A stretch of 64,000 nucleotides of DNA from Plotosus lineatus (Eukaryota > Chordata > Actinopteri > Siluriformes > Plotosidae), in assembly GCA_024760905.1 (NCBI GenBank), contig CM045751.1, positions 11,475,001 to 11,539,000 of the forward strand, written 5' to 3'. The position numbers were made by a program, and so were the translations under genes. The notes beneath the pieces were generated by a model. It saw only the letters and a list, made by a program, of their open reading frames with translations. It was not told the DNA's origin and did not search any database. This document shows positions 23,722 to 37,600 of this stretch, one piece after another. Position 1 is the stretch's first letter. Each line of letters opens with the position of its first letter.

Positions 23722-24682
23722 AAGGGTGCCGAGAGAGGAACTGTGGTATTGCATGAGGAAGTCTGGCGTAGCAGAGAAGTATGTTAGAGCGGTGCAGGAC
23801 ATGTATGAGAGATGTAAGACAGTGGTGAGGTGTGCTGTCGGTGTGACCGAAATGTTCAAGATGGAGGTGGGACTGCATCAAGGGTCAACTCTGAGCCCCT
23901 TCTTGTTTGCTATGGTGATGAACAGGCTGACAGACGAGGTTAGACAAGAATCTCCATGGACTATGATGTTTGCAGATGACATTGTGATCTGTAGTGAGAG
24001 CAGAGAACAAGTGCAGGAAAATCTAGAGAGGTGGAGGTAATGCCCTGGAAAGGAGCGGAATGAAGATTAGCCTCAGTAAAACAGAATACATGTGTGTGAA
24101 CGACAAGGACCCAAGAGGAATGGTGAGGTTACAGGGAGCAGAGATAAAGAAGGTGGAGGATTTTAAGTACTTAGGCTCAACAATCCAGAGCAATGGAGAG
24201 TGTGGAAAAGAGGTGAAGAATCGTATGCAGGCAGGTTGGAATGGTTGGAGAAAAGTGCGATATTGTATGGTTTAGAAACAGTGGCACTGAGGAAAAGACA
24301 GGAGGCAGAGCTGGAGGTAGCAGAGATGAAAATGTTGAGGTTCTCTTTGGGAGTAACAAAGATGGATAGGATCAGGAATGAGTACATTAGAGGGACAGCA
24401 CATGTAAGACGTTTTGGAGACAAAGTCAGAGACGCTCGATTGAGATGGTTTGGACATGTACAGAGGAGGGATAGTGAGTATATTGGTAGTAGGATGCTGA
24501 GGTTGGAACTACCAGGCAGAAGGCCCAGAGGAAGACCAAAGAGAAGATTTATGGATGTGGTGAAGGAGGACATGAAGGCAGTTGGAGTAAGAGTAGAAGA
24601 TGCAGAGGATAGGGTGAGATGGAGGCAGATGATTCGCTGTGGCGACCCCTGAAGGGAAAAGCCAAAAGGAAAAGAAGAAGAT
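23722..24682 (+). mobile_element. RTE-like LINE, 5' truncated
   Basis: Holds the second half of the reverse transcriptase ORF and a 3' end GCTGTGGCGACCCCTGAAGG followed by an AAGAAGA tail. It starts in mid-ORF, as expected for a truncated reverse-transcribed copy. Confidence 0.85.
23726..24652 (+). pseudogene. LINE reverse transcriptase C-terminal part, frameshifted
   Basis: Three frames in series: [20 protein letters not shown] to the intact catalytic [30 protein letters not shown] and FKYLGSTI; then YGLETVALRKRQEAELEVAE to RWRQMIRCGDP with stop. The breaks are near 24040 and 24265, where part of the ORF is missing. Same family as 58250-60680. Confidence 0.85.
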
Positions 24683-24865
24683 ATACTCGAAGAATTATAA
24701 GAAGTGCTTATATGATGCTTATATAGCGCAATTTCATACACATGTATGCTCAATGCGCATGAGACCCCAGTGCTCCCTGGGCACCCGTCGCCACTGTACG
24801 GCACCAGTTGTTGCGTTGTTCTATCCTTTTGATGCTGAGCACCAAGCAGGAAGAAACAACTCCCA

Positions 24866-24870
24866 AATTT

Positions 24871-24902
<32 letters not shown>
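24866..24902. repeat. (AC)n microsatellite
   Basis: A short AC dinucleotide run. Confidence 0.9.
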
Positions 24903-24903
<1 letters not shown>

Positions 24904-24904
24904 T

Positions 24905-25525
24905 TGTATGCAAACACACAAAAAAAATCATTGGAAATTATTATTAAATATTAAATATATTAAAAATATCAGTAATTTGGAACAGAGAATTAGCCTACTG
25001 TGCGTGCCTTTGGACTGTTCGAGGAAATCTACTTAAGCAAGGGCGTAGGCAGCAGGAGTTGAGTTCCGCTGGACAAGAAATTATGTGTATTCACAATCTT
25101 ATAAATAAACATAATGACTGTTATTGAAGAGAAAGTCGGAGATAAATTCAGCATGTAAGAAACCGGAAGTTAACGGGTACTGCGCATGTGCAAGCCCGAG
25201 CTGACCAATCAACAATCAACGACAAGTGCCTATCAGTGGAGCACCTCACATACAGTAAGCAATAATAACTGAACACTGTCAATCAAACAAAGTGCGAGTG
25301 TGAGAATAAAGCACAGTTTCTTGGTACCGCCCCCGGTTCCTGCACATGTATTAGAACACAAACATTGACGCACAGAGAATGAATGGCTAAAATAACCATA
25401 ACCCATCCAGCCTGTTCCTAGAGCCTAATGCTCAGTACTTACTAAATTAATAGTATGTCTTTGTACTCTAAATATGTATTAATATATGTTTGTGCCTTTG
25501 AATAGATATTGCCATCAATGTGTTT
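24905..25525. other. No gene recognised
   Basis: Contains a GC-richer patch near 25140-25345 that may be an old mobile element; no ends were identified. Confidence 0.4.
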
Positions 25526-25529
25526 CTAC

Positions 25530-25640
25530 CTAGCTGTCCAGGGTGTACTCTTCCCCACCAGGATTTGGCTGAGATGGGCGCCAGCCTCCCTGTGATCCTA
25601 ATTAGGATGAAGTGGCTCAGAAAATGATTGAATGAATGGA
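25530..25640 (+). repeat. L2-type SINE tail
   Basis: AGCTGTCCAGGGTGTACTCT then CCTAATTAGGATGAAGTGGC, ending in GAATGAATGGATGGA. Confidence 0.65.
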
Positions 25641-25675
25641 TGGATTAAGTATGAGGAAGCCAAAAGAAGGTGGGG

Positions 25676-25985
25676 CCAGTGGCGTAGTGGTTAGGGTGCT
25701 GCGCTCATGATCAGGAGGTTGTGAGTTCAAATCCCACTGAGACCCTCACTGTGCTAAGACCCCTGGGCAAGGTCTCAACCACAAGTGTGCCTCTGTTCAC
25801 CCAGCAGTATAAATGGGTACCAGTAAAAATATACTGGGAAGGTAACCTGTGATGGACTAGTGTCCCATCCAGGTGGAGTTGAACTCCTGGTCGGTTCACG
25901 CTATGGAAACCGGGGATAAGTACCGGCCTGATGAGCCACGAGGCTCGAGTGTAAAAACCCAACAGACTTTACCTTTTACCTACCT
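25676..25985 (+). repeat. tRNA SINE, family B
   Basis: Head GTGGCGTAGTGGTTAGGGTG with box B-like GGTTGTGAGTTCAAATCCC, middle GTATAAATGGGTACCAGTAA, tail GATGAGCCACGAGGCTCG. Recurs at 28685, 41997 and 63849. Confidence 0.8.
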
Positions 25986-26227
25986 TGAGAGGTAGTAGGG
26001 ATTAGAGGTCTAGGTGCCTGTAATACAAATCCGCATACCAAATTGCATCTGAGCGAGCCTTCTCAAGTTATCTTATGGAAACTATATTGTTGCTCCAAAC
26101 GAATGAGGTACAGATGGCTCATTAATTAGGCATGTATTTTGGTGGGCACCGATCCTAGGGAGGTACCTGTAATACAAACCTGCATATCACATTTTATCAA
26201 AATCCGAGCAAGCATTCCTAAATTCTT

Positions 26228-26550
26228 CTTGTTTTCCTTTCGGCTGTTCCCTTTTTTCTCAGTGGTCACCACAGTGAATCTTTGCCTGTTGTATTTGGCA
26301 TAGGCTTTTACGTTGGAAGCCCTTCCTGACACAATCCTTTAGCAAAAGGCAGAAACACACTGACGGCTATGCAGCCTACTCTTGATGAAAGTCAGCAATG
26401 GTTCTTTTACATGAAGATCTCACCATAGACAATGCGAGACATATCTGGCCTTTGATAACCCAGTTAGCAGCACTCGGGGGGGGTTTCGAACCCCCCAACC
26501 CTAGGATTAGCAATCCAGTGCCTTTTATCATCGGGCCACCACCTCGCAAC
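26228..26550 (-). repeat. tRNA SINE family A, RTE-type tail
   Basis: Reverse copy from TTTTCCTTTCGGCTGTTCCC through GAAGCCCTTCCTGACACAAT to the head complement CATCGGGCCACCACCTCG. Confidence 0.8.
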
Positions 26551-27045
26551 AAGCATTCCTAAATTACAGTATTGTTCAGAAATGAAAGTGTGACAGATGG
26601 TTGGACACCACCCATTCTAATAGCTCCTGCCTGACGATATAGCATGAGCTAACAAAAGCCCTCTCCACCAAGCTCACCAATCTCCCTATGAACCAAAAGG
26701 TCAACATTGATCTTATATCAAATGTTGAAAATTTCTTTCAAACATTCCTACAACCACAATTCGATTTGGATTATTTCCAAAATCTAATGTAGTCTTCCTT
26801 ATCCAAAGATCCAAATCAGTACAAATTTATTAAAAATACACATATAACTTTTTGAATGACAGAATGTATACATACCTCTCACTGGTCAGCTGTAATTTGA
26901 CACAGCAAAAAAAAAAAGTCATCTCTCATTCTTTGAATTTGATCTGTTTTTTTCTGAACTTCAATTCTTTCATGTCCAAAGCCACATAACATTTGTTTGA
27001 ATATTTTTTTTCTATATTTCTGCATACAAATAAACTTCCAGATAC
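26551..27045. other. No gene recognised
   Basis: AT-rich sequence before a GA-rich tract. Confidence 0.4.
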
Positions 27046-27047
27046 AG

Positions 27048-27059
27048 AAAGAAAGCGAG

Positions 27060-27123
<64 letters not shown>

Positions 27124-27240
27124 ACAAAGAAAAAGAAACAAACAAGCAAAAAGAAAGTGGGAGAGAAAGAACAAAAACAAAAGGAAGAAAGAGAGGGAGA
27201 GAAAGAGAGACCGAAATAAAGAGAGAGAAAGAAAGATTGA
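27048..27240. repeat. (GA)n-rich low-complexity tract
   Basis: A GAGAGA core at 27058-27118 with degenerate purine-rich flanks. Confidence 0.85.
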
Positions 27241-27348
27241 TTTTGATTTTTAAAAATAACTTTATTTTAACACAAAAAAGCAAACACTAGTTATTAAAGC
27301 ATGAACAGAAAGAGTACATTCAATGAATTAATGTAGAAAATAAACCCA

Positions 27349-27349
<1 letters not shown>

Positions 27350-27387
<38 letters not shown>

Positions 27388-27430
27388 TAATAGATAGGAG
27401 AGAGAGAGAGAGAGAGAGAAAGAAAAAGAA
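27350..27430. repeat. (CA)n and (GA)n microsatellite
   Basis: A CA run then a GA run, about 410 bases upstream of the sult ATG. Confidence 0.9.
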
Positions 27431-27841
27431 AGAAATGTATAAAAAGAAATCTCAATTCAGAATTGCATTTTTAAACATTCGTAAATGAATAACATGAAAA
27501 CATGTTCACTTTTTCCTGTTCGTTTCACTGAGGTTCATGACTACTTCACAATATTTACCGGGTGCTGTCATTTACTTAAATAATGAACTGGGACTTGAGA
27601 AATGGAAAGAGTCATATACAGTACCTGCCCACTCTCCACCTACTCACTCTCCTTTCCTATCTGCTGCCAGTTTTCCCAGTACTGCAAGGTGTAGTGGTTT
27701 CTCAGGTAATTCCCACTAGCCTTTCTGTGTTGCTTGCTACATCTCAGCCCTCTCTTCAAATTGTTTTCTATGCTACGCCTTGTACTTCCTTTTATAGACA
27801 CATGCACGCAGAGACTTACAACATTCATCACTCAGACTGCA

Positions 27842-27980
27842 ATGGCTCGGCTGGATGTTACAGAGACTTTTCAGGGCATCGACTTTCCAGGACATTTGCA
27901 TTCCCAAGAATCCATTCGCTATGCTACTGAATTCAAATTTCAGGATACGGACACTTTGATTGTCACATACCCAAAATCAG
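27842..27980 (+). CDS. sult5a1: sult exon 1 (start codon)
   Basis: The ATG at 27842-27844 begins [20 protein letters not shown] and the exon ends in TYPKS|G at donor TCAG|GTCAGT. The frame is open further upstream, but this Met matches the usual SULT N-terminal length. Confidence 0.85.
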
Positions 27981-30900
27981 GTCAGTATAACCTGTGTATG
28001 TGAATTAGTGTTAGTTTCTGGTTTTACACATCCTGTTTTATGCTTCTTTCTCTTTAATTTTACTCGAGGGACAACATGGATGCAAGAAATTGTCACAATG
28101 GTATCATGCAGAGGAGATCCAGTAAAATCTCAAACACAGCCCAACTGGTCTCGAGCTCCATGGATTGAGCAGTTCTACTGCCCTGAAGTTCTGACGGCTT
28201 CACAAGGACCTCGGCTCCTCACTACTCATTTGTCATACAAGCTGCTGGGTCCAGCCCTCCATGGCTCTAAGGCAAAGGTAACTCAGCTTTGCCAATACAT
28301 GTACTGTAGTTTTATCTGTCTGAGAAAGTTGTAGGTCAAATCTATTTATAACTTCAAATGGTAAGTTGCTAATAATGTAGAGTATGAAACTACGTGTGAC
28401 TCAACTTCATATTGGTATTTAAAATACCATAGGGTGTGATTCCTGTTTTACATGCGAAAGCAGGGTTGCCTCTTTGTGCTCAGTCAAGTTCTGAAAGAAG
28501 TCTGTAGGTCAGAAAAGCAAGTCTGCAGACGCAGCTACTATAAAACTGAAGGTGGGGTGGATATCGTTGAATAGCTGATTCTAATAGTATAAAATATTAA
28601 CATTCTGAAAAATCCGCTGATCCTGAGGCGATTGTGGACGGCAAATTATTTTAAGTAGAATAGCTTGAGTTGTAAAAAGGTGTTTATGGTGTGTGGAGCG
28701 GTTAGAGTGTTGGGCTCATGATCAGGAGGTTGTGAGTTCAAATCCCACTGAGACCCTCACTGTGCTAAGACCCCTGGGCAAGATCTCAACCACAAGTGTG
28801 CCTATGTTCACCCAGCAGTATAAATGGGTACCAGTAAAAAAAATATACTGGGAAGGTAACCTGCGATGGACTAGCGTCCCATCCAGGAGGAGTTCAATTC
28901 CTGATTACTTCATGCTACGGAAAACGGGGATAAGCACCGGCCTGATGAGCCACTAGGCTCGGGTGTAAAAACCCAAACAGTTAATCAATCAATCAATCAA
29001 TCAAATGGTGTGTATAATACACACTAACAAAGGAAAATCCCACTACAAGGTTTTCTTGACTTATTATTTATAACCATGATGGTGCCTCCTGCTTCAAATG
29101 ACCACAACAAACTATGAATGTCTGTGGTTTTAATTCAAGCTTTGAATCAATAACAGAATTTGGCTTTTGTATGATATGGAGAAATATTCTACCGTTTGGA
29201 ACCAATAATTCTTCATATTGTTTGAAAGCCAAATTCTATGTTTGTTTTATTATTCGTTCAAAATATTTCCAAAGTATTCATTCATAGTATTATGTTGTGC
29301 ATGACAGTCGTCCAATAATTATTTAACTTGTCCAATGTCAGTGGTAAAATAATGTGATTATCCCCTGGCAATGATGCCAATATTTTTCTCGTTGAACATA
29401 CAGGGATCCCTCACTTTCCGTGGTTAATTGGGACCGAGATCCCCCTGCGACCATTGAATTTGGCAAAGTAGGATCACCCCCCCCCCCTTGTGTATATAAT
29501 ATCAATAAATACATATTCAATGATGTAAATGCTTATAATAATACATAAGATGTAAATAAAATATAAATACACACATATACAGACGCATACTAGAGCCCTG
29601 CGCGGGCCAAGATCACAAGCCCGCGCCCGCCCTGCAAATTAGAATTGTGGCCCGCAGCCCGCCCCACACATTTACTCTTGTAGGTCAGCCCACCCCGCCC
29701 CACAAGTGAAATTCTAACCTGGCCCGCAGCCCGCCCCACACAAAATACTGCAGCCCGCAGCCCGCCCCGCCCCACAGTGAGTTTCTAATTTTGAGCCCGC
29801 ACACGCCCCGCAGCCCGCACAACACAACTAAATATTAACATTCAACCTTTAATTCACTCGAACCATAAAAAGTTACATTAAAATCAACATTTTTTCACAA
29901 CATCCTAATAATGTACCTGATACAAAGTGTTCGCTGCATATTCTACTGTATTCTGTAGGATTCCAGTCTTTCCTATTTCCCGCTGCAATCCACTTGGCAT
30001 TTCTCTCCGGGTCAGATGGAAAACGATCAAATCACAGTGCAGGCTTTCTCCTCCAACAGCGCACAGCCAACAGCACAACACGATATAACTACACGGTACT
30101 CACTGCTTATTTTGTATCACTCTGAGGAAATTAGTAACCAACAAATAACATCCAGTTGGGTAATGTTGAACCACTAATACTTATTTTAAAATGTTTAGCG
30201 ATGTTTAATGAACGAGCGCTGTCCGGATCATGCCGTCCAATATGGCAGATAAACAAAAGTCACGTGACCCTGTGACGCCACGTGCAGAACCTCAATATGT
30301 GAGGCACTCAAAACCGAAAGAAGTGTACTTGCTGTGGGTGATACGGACTTCTGGTCTTTCAAGTGAGCAAGGGAGCCCTTGAACTCGTTTCGAACTCAGC
30401 CTGCACTGATGTGAATCACCAGTAGAGCGGAGAGTTCTCTTTCTTTTCTGGACAGCCCGCATGAATTCGTGTCATAGCCCGCAGCCTGCCCCGCAAATCT
30501 TGAATTATTCTCAACCCGCCCCGCCCCACATAAGTTTCAAATTGACCCGCCCCGCACCGCAAACTAAAAAGTCTGACTTTAAATTTGTGCCCGCGGGTTG
30601 CGGGCTGAAAACCGCCCCACGCAGAGCTCTAACGCACACGCACACAGATGCGCGTGCACGCACTCAGATGCACACCTCACAACAATGTACAGTAACTAGT
30701 TTTGATGGGAGGTTTTCGGTTGTTTTTTGTTTTGTTTGTTTCGGCGGGGGTTTTTTGTTTGTTTGTTTGTTTGTTTGGGGTTTTTTTTTGCATAATTAGC
30801 CTTGTTTTGTGGCATTTTCCATAACTTTTCCCCCTATTCTTCCTTAATTTCCTTATGTTTTAATTCGATGAATATTAAAGAAAAAAAAAAAAACGCGATG

Positions 30901-31631
30901 CACTGAAGCCACATGAATGGAAACGTGAAGTAGCGAGAGATCATTGTATATAATAATGTATTTTAACTCCAAGATAGTAAAGCAGTAATTTCCTACTCTA
31001 TTCCCAGATAGTATTTAGTAATAATGTTTTGATGCTACCATGATCTCAGGGTATATCCTACAGCTTAGTTTTAGCTAATTTATTTAAAACTAACAGTCAT
31101 AAGGACAAACCTCTTCCATAACAGTTAATATAAATTTGTATGTTTTAATTTTTGTTGCTATTTATATTTACTTAATTTTTAAAATAGGTTTTATTGTAGG
31201 GTGTGGTGGCCTAAATGATATTGAAATTTATTTATTTATCTCTTTCAGTATTTCAAGTTTATATTTATATGCTTTGGTAGCGTGGCGTGGGTTTCCTCTA
31301 GGTACTCTGGGCTGGGTACATATAATTCTGTATATCTCAGCCTAACAAAGAAGGAGTAATGAAATTGTTGTATAGCGTTATTGATGACAAGTGGACATAA
31401 TTCTGGCTCAAACTAGTTTCTTCTTTGGAACCAAGCAGTCAGAAATAAAAACATTTAGGATGTGATACAAAACTGTCATTGCAGCTTGCATATGGGGTCA
31501 TTGCAGCTTCATCAATTCATTCATTCATTTTTTCAGTCATTTGCTGAATTGCTTAACCCTACTATAAAGCCAGCCAACTCTGGGCACAAGAGAGGTACAC
31601 CTTAAAAAGTTCTCCAGACCACTGCAGGGCC

Positions 31632-31676
<45 letters not shown>

Positions 31677-34600
31677 TTATACTCATACTTTGGTGTAAAT
31701 CTGACTTCCAATTTGCCCAGTGTGCATGTCTTAGGACTGTGGGTGGAAACTGGAGTACGTACCTAGAGAAAGCCCATGCAAGCACAGTGAGAGCATGCAG
31801 ACTCCCCAAAAATGCCCTCGCCAAGCCCGAGACACAAACCCAGGACCTTGTTGCTGTGAGGTGGACATGCTAACTACTAAGCCACTGTTTCGGCTGCAAA
31901 AATACAATAGTGATTACATCAAAAAGTGAATCAATAGAAGATCAAGAATTCCCAACATGAATCAAAACACACAATTTCAAATTTAAAAACATAATAAAGC
32001 TCAAGAGCACAGCCGGCTTGGTAAATGGGATGGCTCTGTTTAAGTATGAGCCCTGTTTTTACTGTCGGCTATATGCACAATTTACAGATATTCTATCGTG
32101 TCTTTAAAAAAAAAAAAAAAAGCTTTATAATCATAGCAGCAGAAACTTACTGAAGATAGATGAATAGATAACCTCTATTCAAATGGTTGTGTTAGACATA
32201 AAAATACAAACAATAATAAAAACCAGCTCTTATGCTACATTTAGTGCAGCTTTCATGTACAGCCACCTATTGGAGTACCTGATCTATAACCCTCATACGT
32301 GTAGGCTGTTTTTGATCCGATTCAGTCATTCCTCTTATTTTTTCTGATTGAAATGAATTCAATCTTAGAATTAAAGTGCTATGGCTCCGTTGGACATTAT
32401 CAGGAAAGACGCTAAACCTAATGTCAGCACCATAGGCGTAGGAACAGGGGGGGCTGGTGGGACCTTGGCCCTACCAATTTAAAATCTAGGGGGCCAATAG
32501 CCTGTTTGCGTCTCCCCCATGGTTTTACAGTTCAATACAAAATTAGTAGACGCTTTGACAGCTAAGTCGCAACTAATAGCAGATACTAATTGAGTAGTAT
32601 GTACTTTCAGTTATTTTGATGTAACTACAAGTGTCTATTTATATCATAGACCTTTTTAATATTAGTACAGTATATGGTTGTGGATTAGGTAAAGATTGGA
32701 ATTCTACGAGGAGGTTAAACACCTATCTACGCAGCACCATGATGCAAAAAAAAGAATGAACAATACACTTGTTTGCCACGCCCCCAAGAAACTACTTGAC
32801 AGTATTTGTATGGATGATATAGTAAAGGATTTTGTATCAAGAAACTACAGGCGAGTGAGCTACTTTTAGTTTTTTTTCAAACGTGAAGCTCGGTTTAAAT
32901 TCCAAATACGTATATTCTTGTGATAATATGCATACTGTATGATACATCTACAAAATATTATTGGTGATTTATGCACAGAAATTGCACATCTGGACTTTAA
33001 AAACTCAAAATTTTTCTGTGGGAGCATGCTTTTCTGTGGGAGCATGCCCCCAGACCCCCGTAATTGGTCTTCGGCTGACTTTGTGTTATCCATGCATGTT
33101 GCTTTGCCTTGGCTTTTCAACTGCTTCCTATGCCTATGGTCAGCACTGTACGACTCACCCAGCACACATCCATCCTCCATGATCATTTCCTTTTGTTAAC
33201 TGTCTATTTTCTTGCAGAACAATGTGATTTCTCTTTACAATCTAAGTTCATCCTAACTTGTGAACATAAGTTCTGACTGATAACTGCATTATCAGGGTCT
33301 GCAGCCATCATGAAGATATGTGTACGTGTTTGTTTTTTCTGTAGGCTACTAACTGAAAAAGAAATTACATAATCAGTTCATTGTTCATTTTCTAAATTGT
33401 GTTAATTATAATAACTATGGATGCAGAGTATACCCCAGACAGCTCGCCAGGCTATCCCAGGGCAGAGACACACTGACAGAAATTCAATGACCTACTCTTT
33501 ATGAAAAACCACAATGTTTTGGGGGTTTTTTATACACCTCTCACCACAGACAGACACATGGCTGGCGTTTGATATCCCAGTTAACTGCACTGTGGGACAG
33601 CAGTGACAATCTTTCCCCAGTCATTGACTGCAAATGATTTGCTATAAATTATTAAAACCTTATGTTTATATTTATAACTGAGCTGGTCATGTTAAAAAGT
33701 GTAAAAAGCAGTGCTATGCCAAAGAGTTAATGTAATGCTTTTTATGTTGCCCATTAATTACAGCTGAAAGTCTACATTTTAATTACATATTGGCTGCTAC
33801 CTTTCAAATTTGTTATAGTATAAAAGAAAGTTTAGAAAAATTGGTACACTGTCCAAATACTTATGGCTCTAACTTCCTATTACATTTAGCTAACAGAATC
33901 CAAAGCAGATGTTGTTAGTGTATTTAGTAACATGAAAATGCAACTTGGCCAGCTTCCAGGAACAGATTGTGGGTGTCAGAAATTATAAAACAGTTAGTTT
34001 CCTGAGTGTATAAGGAATGTGTAATACTATGTGGCCTACCTATGAACTTTCTGAAAGCCATTATATGGTTTACCATGTCGGTCTTACTCAATGAATTGCA
34101 CATATAATTTCCGTGCAAAACAACTCAGTCATCAGATTCTTTCACAACTATAAAAAAAAAAAAAAAGATGTAATATTACAAATTAAAGTACAGTGTTATT
34201 CTTTACAGACCAAGTGGGAGTTGTAGCATAAAATTTATATCACTGCTGATCAAAGAAGCAAGTCATGGTCGGACACTTCCACCAATCAGCTCACAGTGAA
34301 CATGCTTTCAACACATTCAGCACTGTTTAAAGTGATTTATGATATGATCCCAGTATCCGGTGTCAGAGTGCAGAGTACAAATTCCATTTAACATTTTTTC
34401 ATGAAAGGTTTCTTCATTGTGGGAAGTTGAGTTGTAGATCTACAGCATTGGATCAAAAGTATTCGCGATTTTCCAAGATGGCGGATGTAAACAAACAATC
34501 GATTCGCATTTTCAATTGAGTAATTATAACAGAAACATTAAAATTCCTACCTCAATACTTGGTCAGCTGTCCTTTAGTTCGAACACAGGCCAGCATTGGT

Positions 34601-37600
34601 CTCGGAAGGGATGAATATAGATTCCTCCCGTAATCCAATGTGATATTTGTCCAGCTGGTGTGAATTTCATGAAACAGTTCATCTTGTGTTATGTCCGCAC
34701 CCCATTTTTCAGTGAATACGTTATTTTCAGCCAAATATTTTCTATGATGTTGAGATCGGGAGACTGGGCTGGCCATAGCATGCCATGAATATTGTTTTGA
34801 ATTTTGTACTCCTCTGTCATATGAGCCTGATGGACGGGGGCGTTGTCATTGGAACCTGTACAGTCTGTCCATGAAATGACGGGCTAAAACCGGCCACAGA
34901 TTGTTTTCCAGGATGTCAATGTATTTGACAGCACTTATGTTACCATCGACCTGGCACAAAGTCCCCACACCGTATCAAATGATACAACCACACACAATAA
35001 CAGACAACTTCCGCTGGCTCGGAACACACATGCACTCGGGTCGGTATGTTTCATTTGCTGATCGCCACACAAATACACGATTATTTTTCTCAATGACTAC
35101 TTGAGATTCATCACCAAATACTGTATAACAGTTTTCCAGTGTTGATCAACAGTCCATCTGTGCCTTGTTGTTTTAGATCTACGATCAATTGTGTTGTGGC
35201 ATTGTCAATCTCCGTCAATCTGCGACCCAATTTTATTTTAGTTTAAAACAAGTTTATTTCGGTTCGTCTGCTCTGACCTACTTTGCAGACGACAAAAAAT
35301 ATGATGTCATTCAGGAAGTAGAATACCACGTGCGTCTATGGTTAAAATTTCATGTATTGAAGTGATTGTGTATGAATACTGTACTGTTGATCCAATGCTG
35401 CAAATCAACATCATGATTTTTGTAACAGTGATTTGTAACAACGTCTATGGGGGCTCTCCTCAAATGAAATTGAATTTAAATTTGCTCTCCGTTTGTGAAA
35501 TCAGCACTAATGCTTTGTGTTGGCACAATCTACATCACATCAAGTCAATTTTAAAATGAAATAAAAAATATTTAATTTACTGCAGATCCAAGAGACCAAG
35601 GGGAGAAGTCTGATATTCCTAGATCAGGTCTTGAGTAGATCTAGATAAAATTAAAACAAACTTCTAGAAGGAACCTTGACTACGGAATCACAAACCCTGT
35701 GGTTGGACCTGATCCAGATCATTGCTGCTGGATGAGCCAAAAATACTGCTCAGTGTTTTATAGTTTATAGTGGGTTAAGGATCGCCAGGTTAAATGTTGG
35801 AGTAAAGATTATAGAAGGTGTTGCATCAAACCCAGTTCCCCAAGTGGACTTTGGTTCTGCATCGAGAACGATCTCCTTGTGTCGGGATAAAAAGATTTTT
35901 CACAAATGGTCATAAAAATTATAACTCTAACCCAGTGCTTCTCAATTATTTTATATGGCGCCCCCTCAAGGAAGAAAAAACATTTCACGCCCCCTCACTG
36001 CCCCGCAAGTGACTATAAATAATATTATTTGTCTCTAAAATTGTTATTAGTACACCTCTGCATAACATTGTGTCTTTATTAACATTAAAAACAAAAAAAA
36101 GAAAGATATATAGTTCAACCTACAATAAAGAAAAACTTCATTAACACTGTTTTTTAATCTGTAATAGAAAACATTTAAAGGGGAAATGAAGCACATTGCA
36201 ATGTAACATTGTCTCGCTTCATTTGGTCCTCAATATCACGTTTTTGCAGCTGATCAGTTGAAAATAGCCCTGATAATAATGTTAATCCAATTTGAAATTC
36301 GCGGTGTGAGACCATGTAAGCTGCTATTGGTCCCCGGCCGTTTCCCGTGACGTCACTGGGTTGGTGGTCGTGAACTTGTGTAAATATCACAATGGCTAGC
36401 AACTCATCAAAATAACAAAAAATCTCTTAAGTACCAGTCATCACTGTATCACACCGGGCTGTACAAACAGCTATTATAAACGTAAAGGCGTGCACTTTCA
36501 CCTGCTGCCTTTAAGCAACAGTAAGCTATTGAAAGCCTGGCTCAGTGCATTGAAACGTGCCGACCCACCAGTGAATGAAAGCGCCCGCATTGGCTGTGCC
36601 CATTTCAGGACAGAAGATTATGTACACACATACAAATCGAACAAAACTGGTCCCATGGTGTGGTCCAAAACCACATCATTGAAACCAAGATCAGTTCCGA
36701 CCATATTTGATTTTTATGCATACAATATTACAAGTACTGACAGATATAATACAGTATCGGCACGTAAGAGAAGGGTGGAAAAACGAGCTCTGCAGGCCGA
36801 ACACACGGCGGTATGACAACATGACAACCATAGACAACAACATGACAACCATAGATAATAACATGACAACTATAGATACTAACATAACAATTCTGACTTG
36901 ATCTGTAAATCTACCGACTTATGGGGCGTTCAAGGGTTTCAGCACTGACATCTCTCATGGAGACCATGGCCACCTCTAAAATATCCCTTTCAAGGCACAC
37001 CGTAGGAAACAGTCTGTGGTTTGTCATGCAGGTCAGCTCCCCCTCAGCTCACAAGAGATGGTCAAGCACGGCGTCCTGGAAGCGAGGCATTTGTGGTAAC
37101 AGTGTACAATTGTCACAAGTGCACATAAAATTGCAGATCTGGTCATGTTCACCGGCATGTCCGTGATCACTGTCAATATCCCGATTATCGCTCTCGGCAT
37201 CAGATTCAGCCAGGGTTCTTGGACTAATGTTGGCGATATTCCATCAGATAGGCTCGTGACACGCTCCACCAGAGCTTTTGAGACAAAACGCAGCTTATTC
37301 GTACTTCCGATCTTTCAAATAAGAAAGTGAGTGTTGAGTACGAAACAAGTATTCAAAGCCCACTTACTTACTTGACAGATCGGATTTTTTGTCTCAAAAG
37401 CGTCGGTGTCAGTTATGACACTACATTCGGTGGAGCGTGTCACAAATGCCTGTGGGTTAGTAATGCATTTGTGTCCCCCCCCCCTTATTGCCTTCATCTT
37501 CCGAAAAATAATCGTCTTCTGCTGAAAAACTGTGCGTGTTTTTGGCATGAGATTCCATGTTGTTTATATCATATAATATGCTGTCATATGTATGTACTAT

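Noticed and set aside
24163..24921. 252-codon minus-strand frame
   Set aside because: It is the antisense of the RTE LINE reverse transcriptase, whose plus-strand motifs (FADD, RCGDP end) are clear.
26879..27290. Ser/Leu-rich or Arg/Glu-rich proteins
   Set aside because: These are translations of a (GA)n low-complexity tract on either strand.
28978..29005. Short regularly spaced repeats as a CRISPR-like array
   Set aside because: It is an (AATC)n SINE end in a vertebrate genome; no spacer-repeat structure exists anywhere in the window.
36400..36816. Host THAP-domain gene
   Set aside because: It has no start codon in frame and lies between inverted repeats next to TTAA, so transposon origin is simpler.
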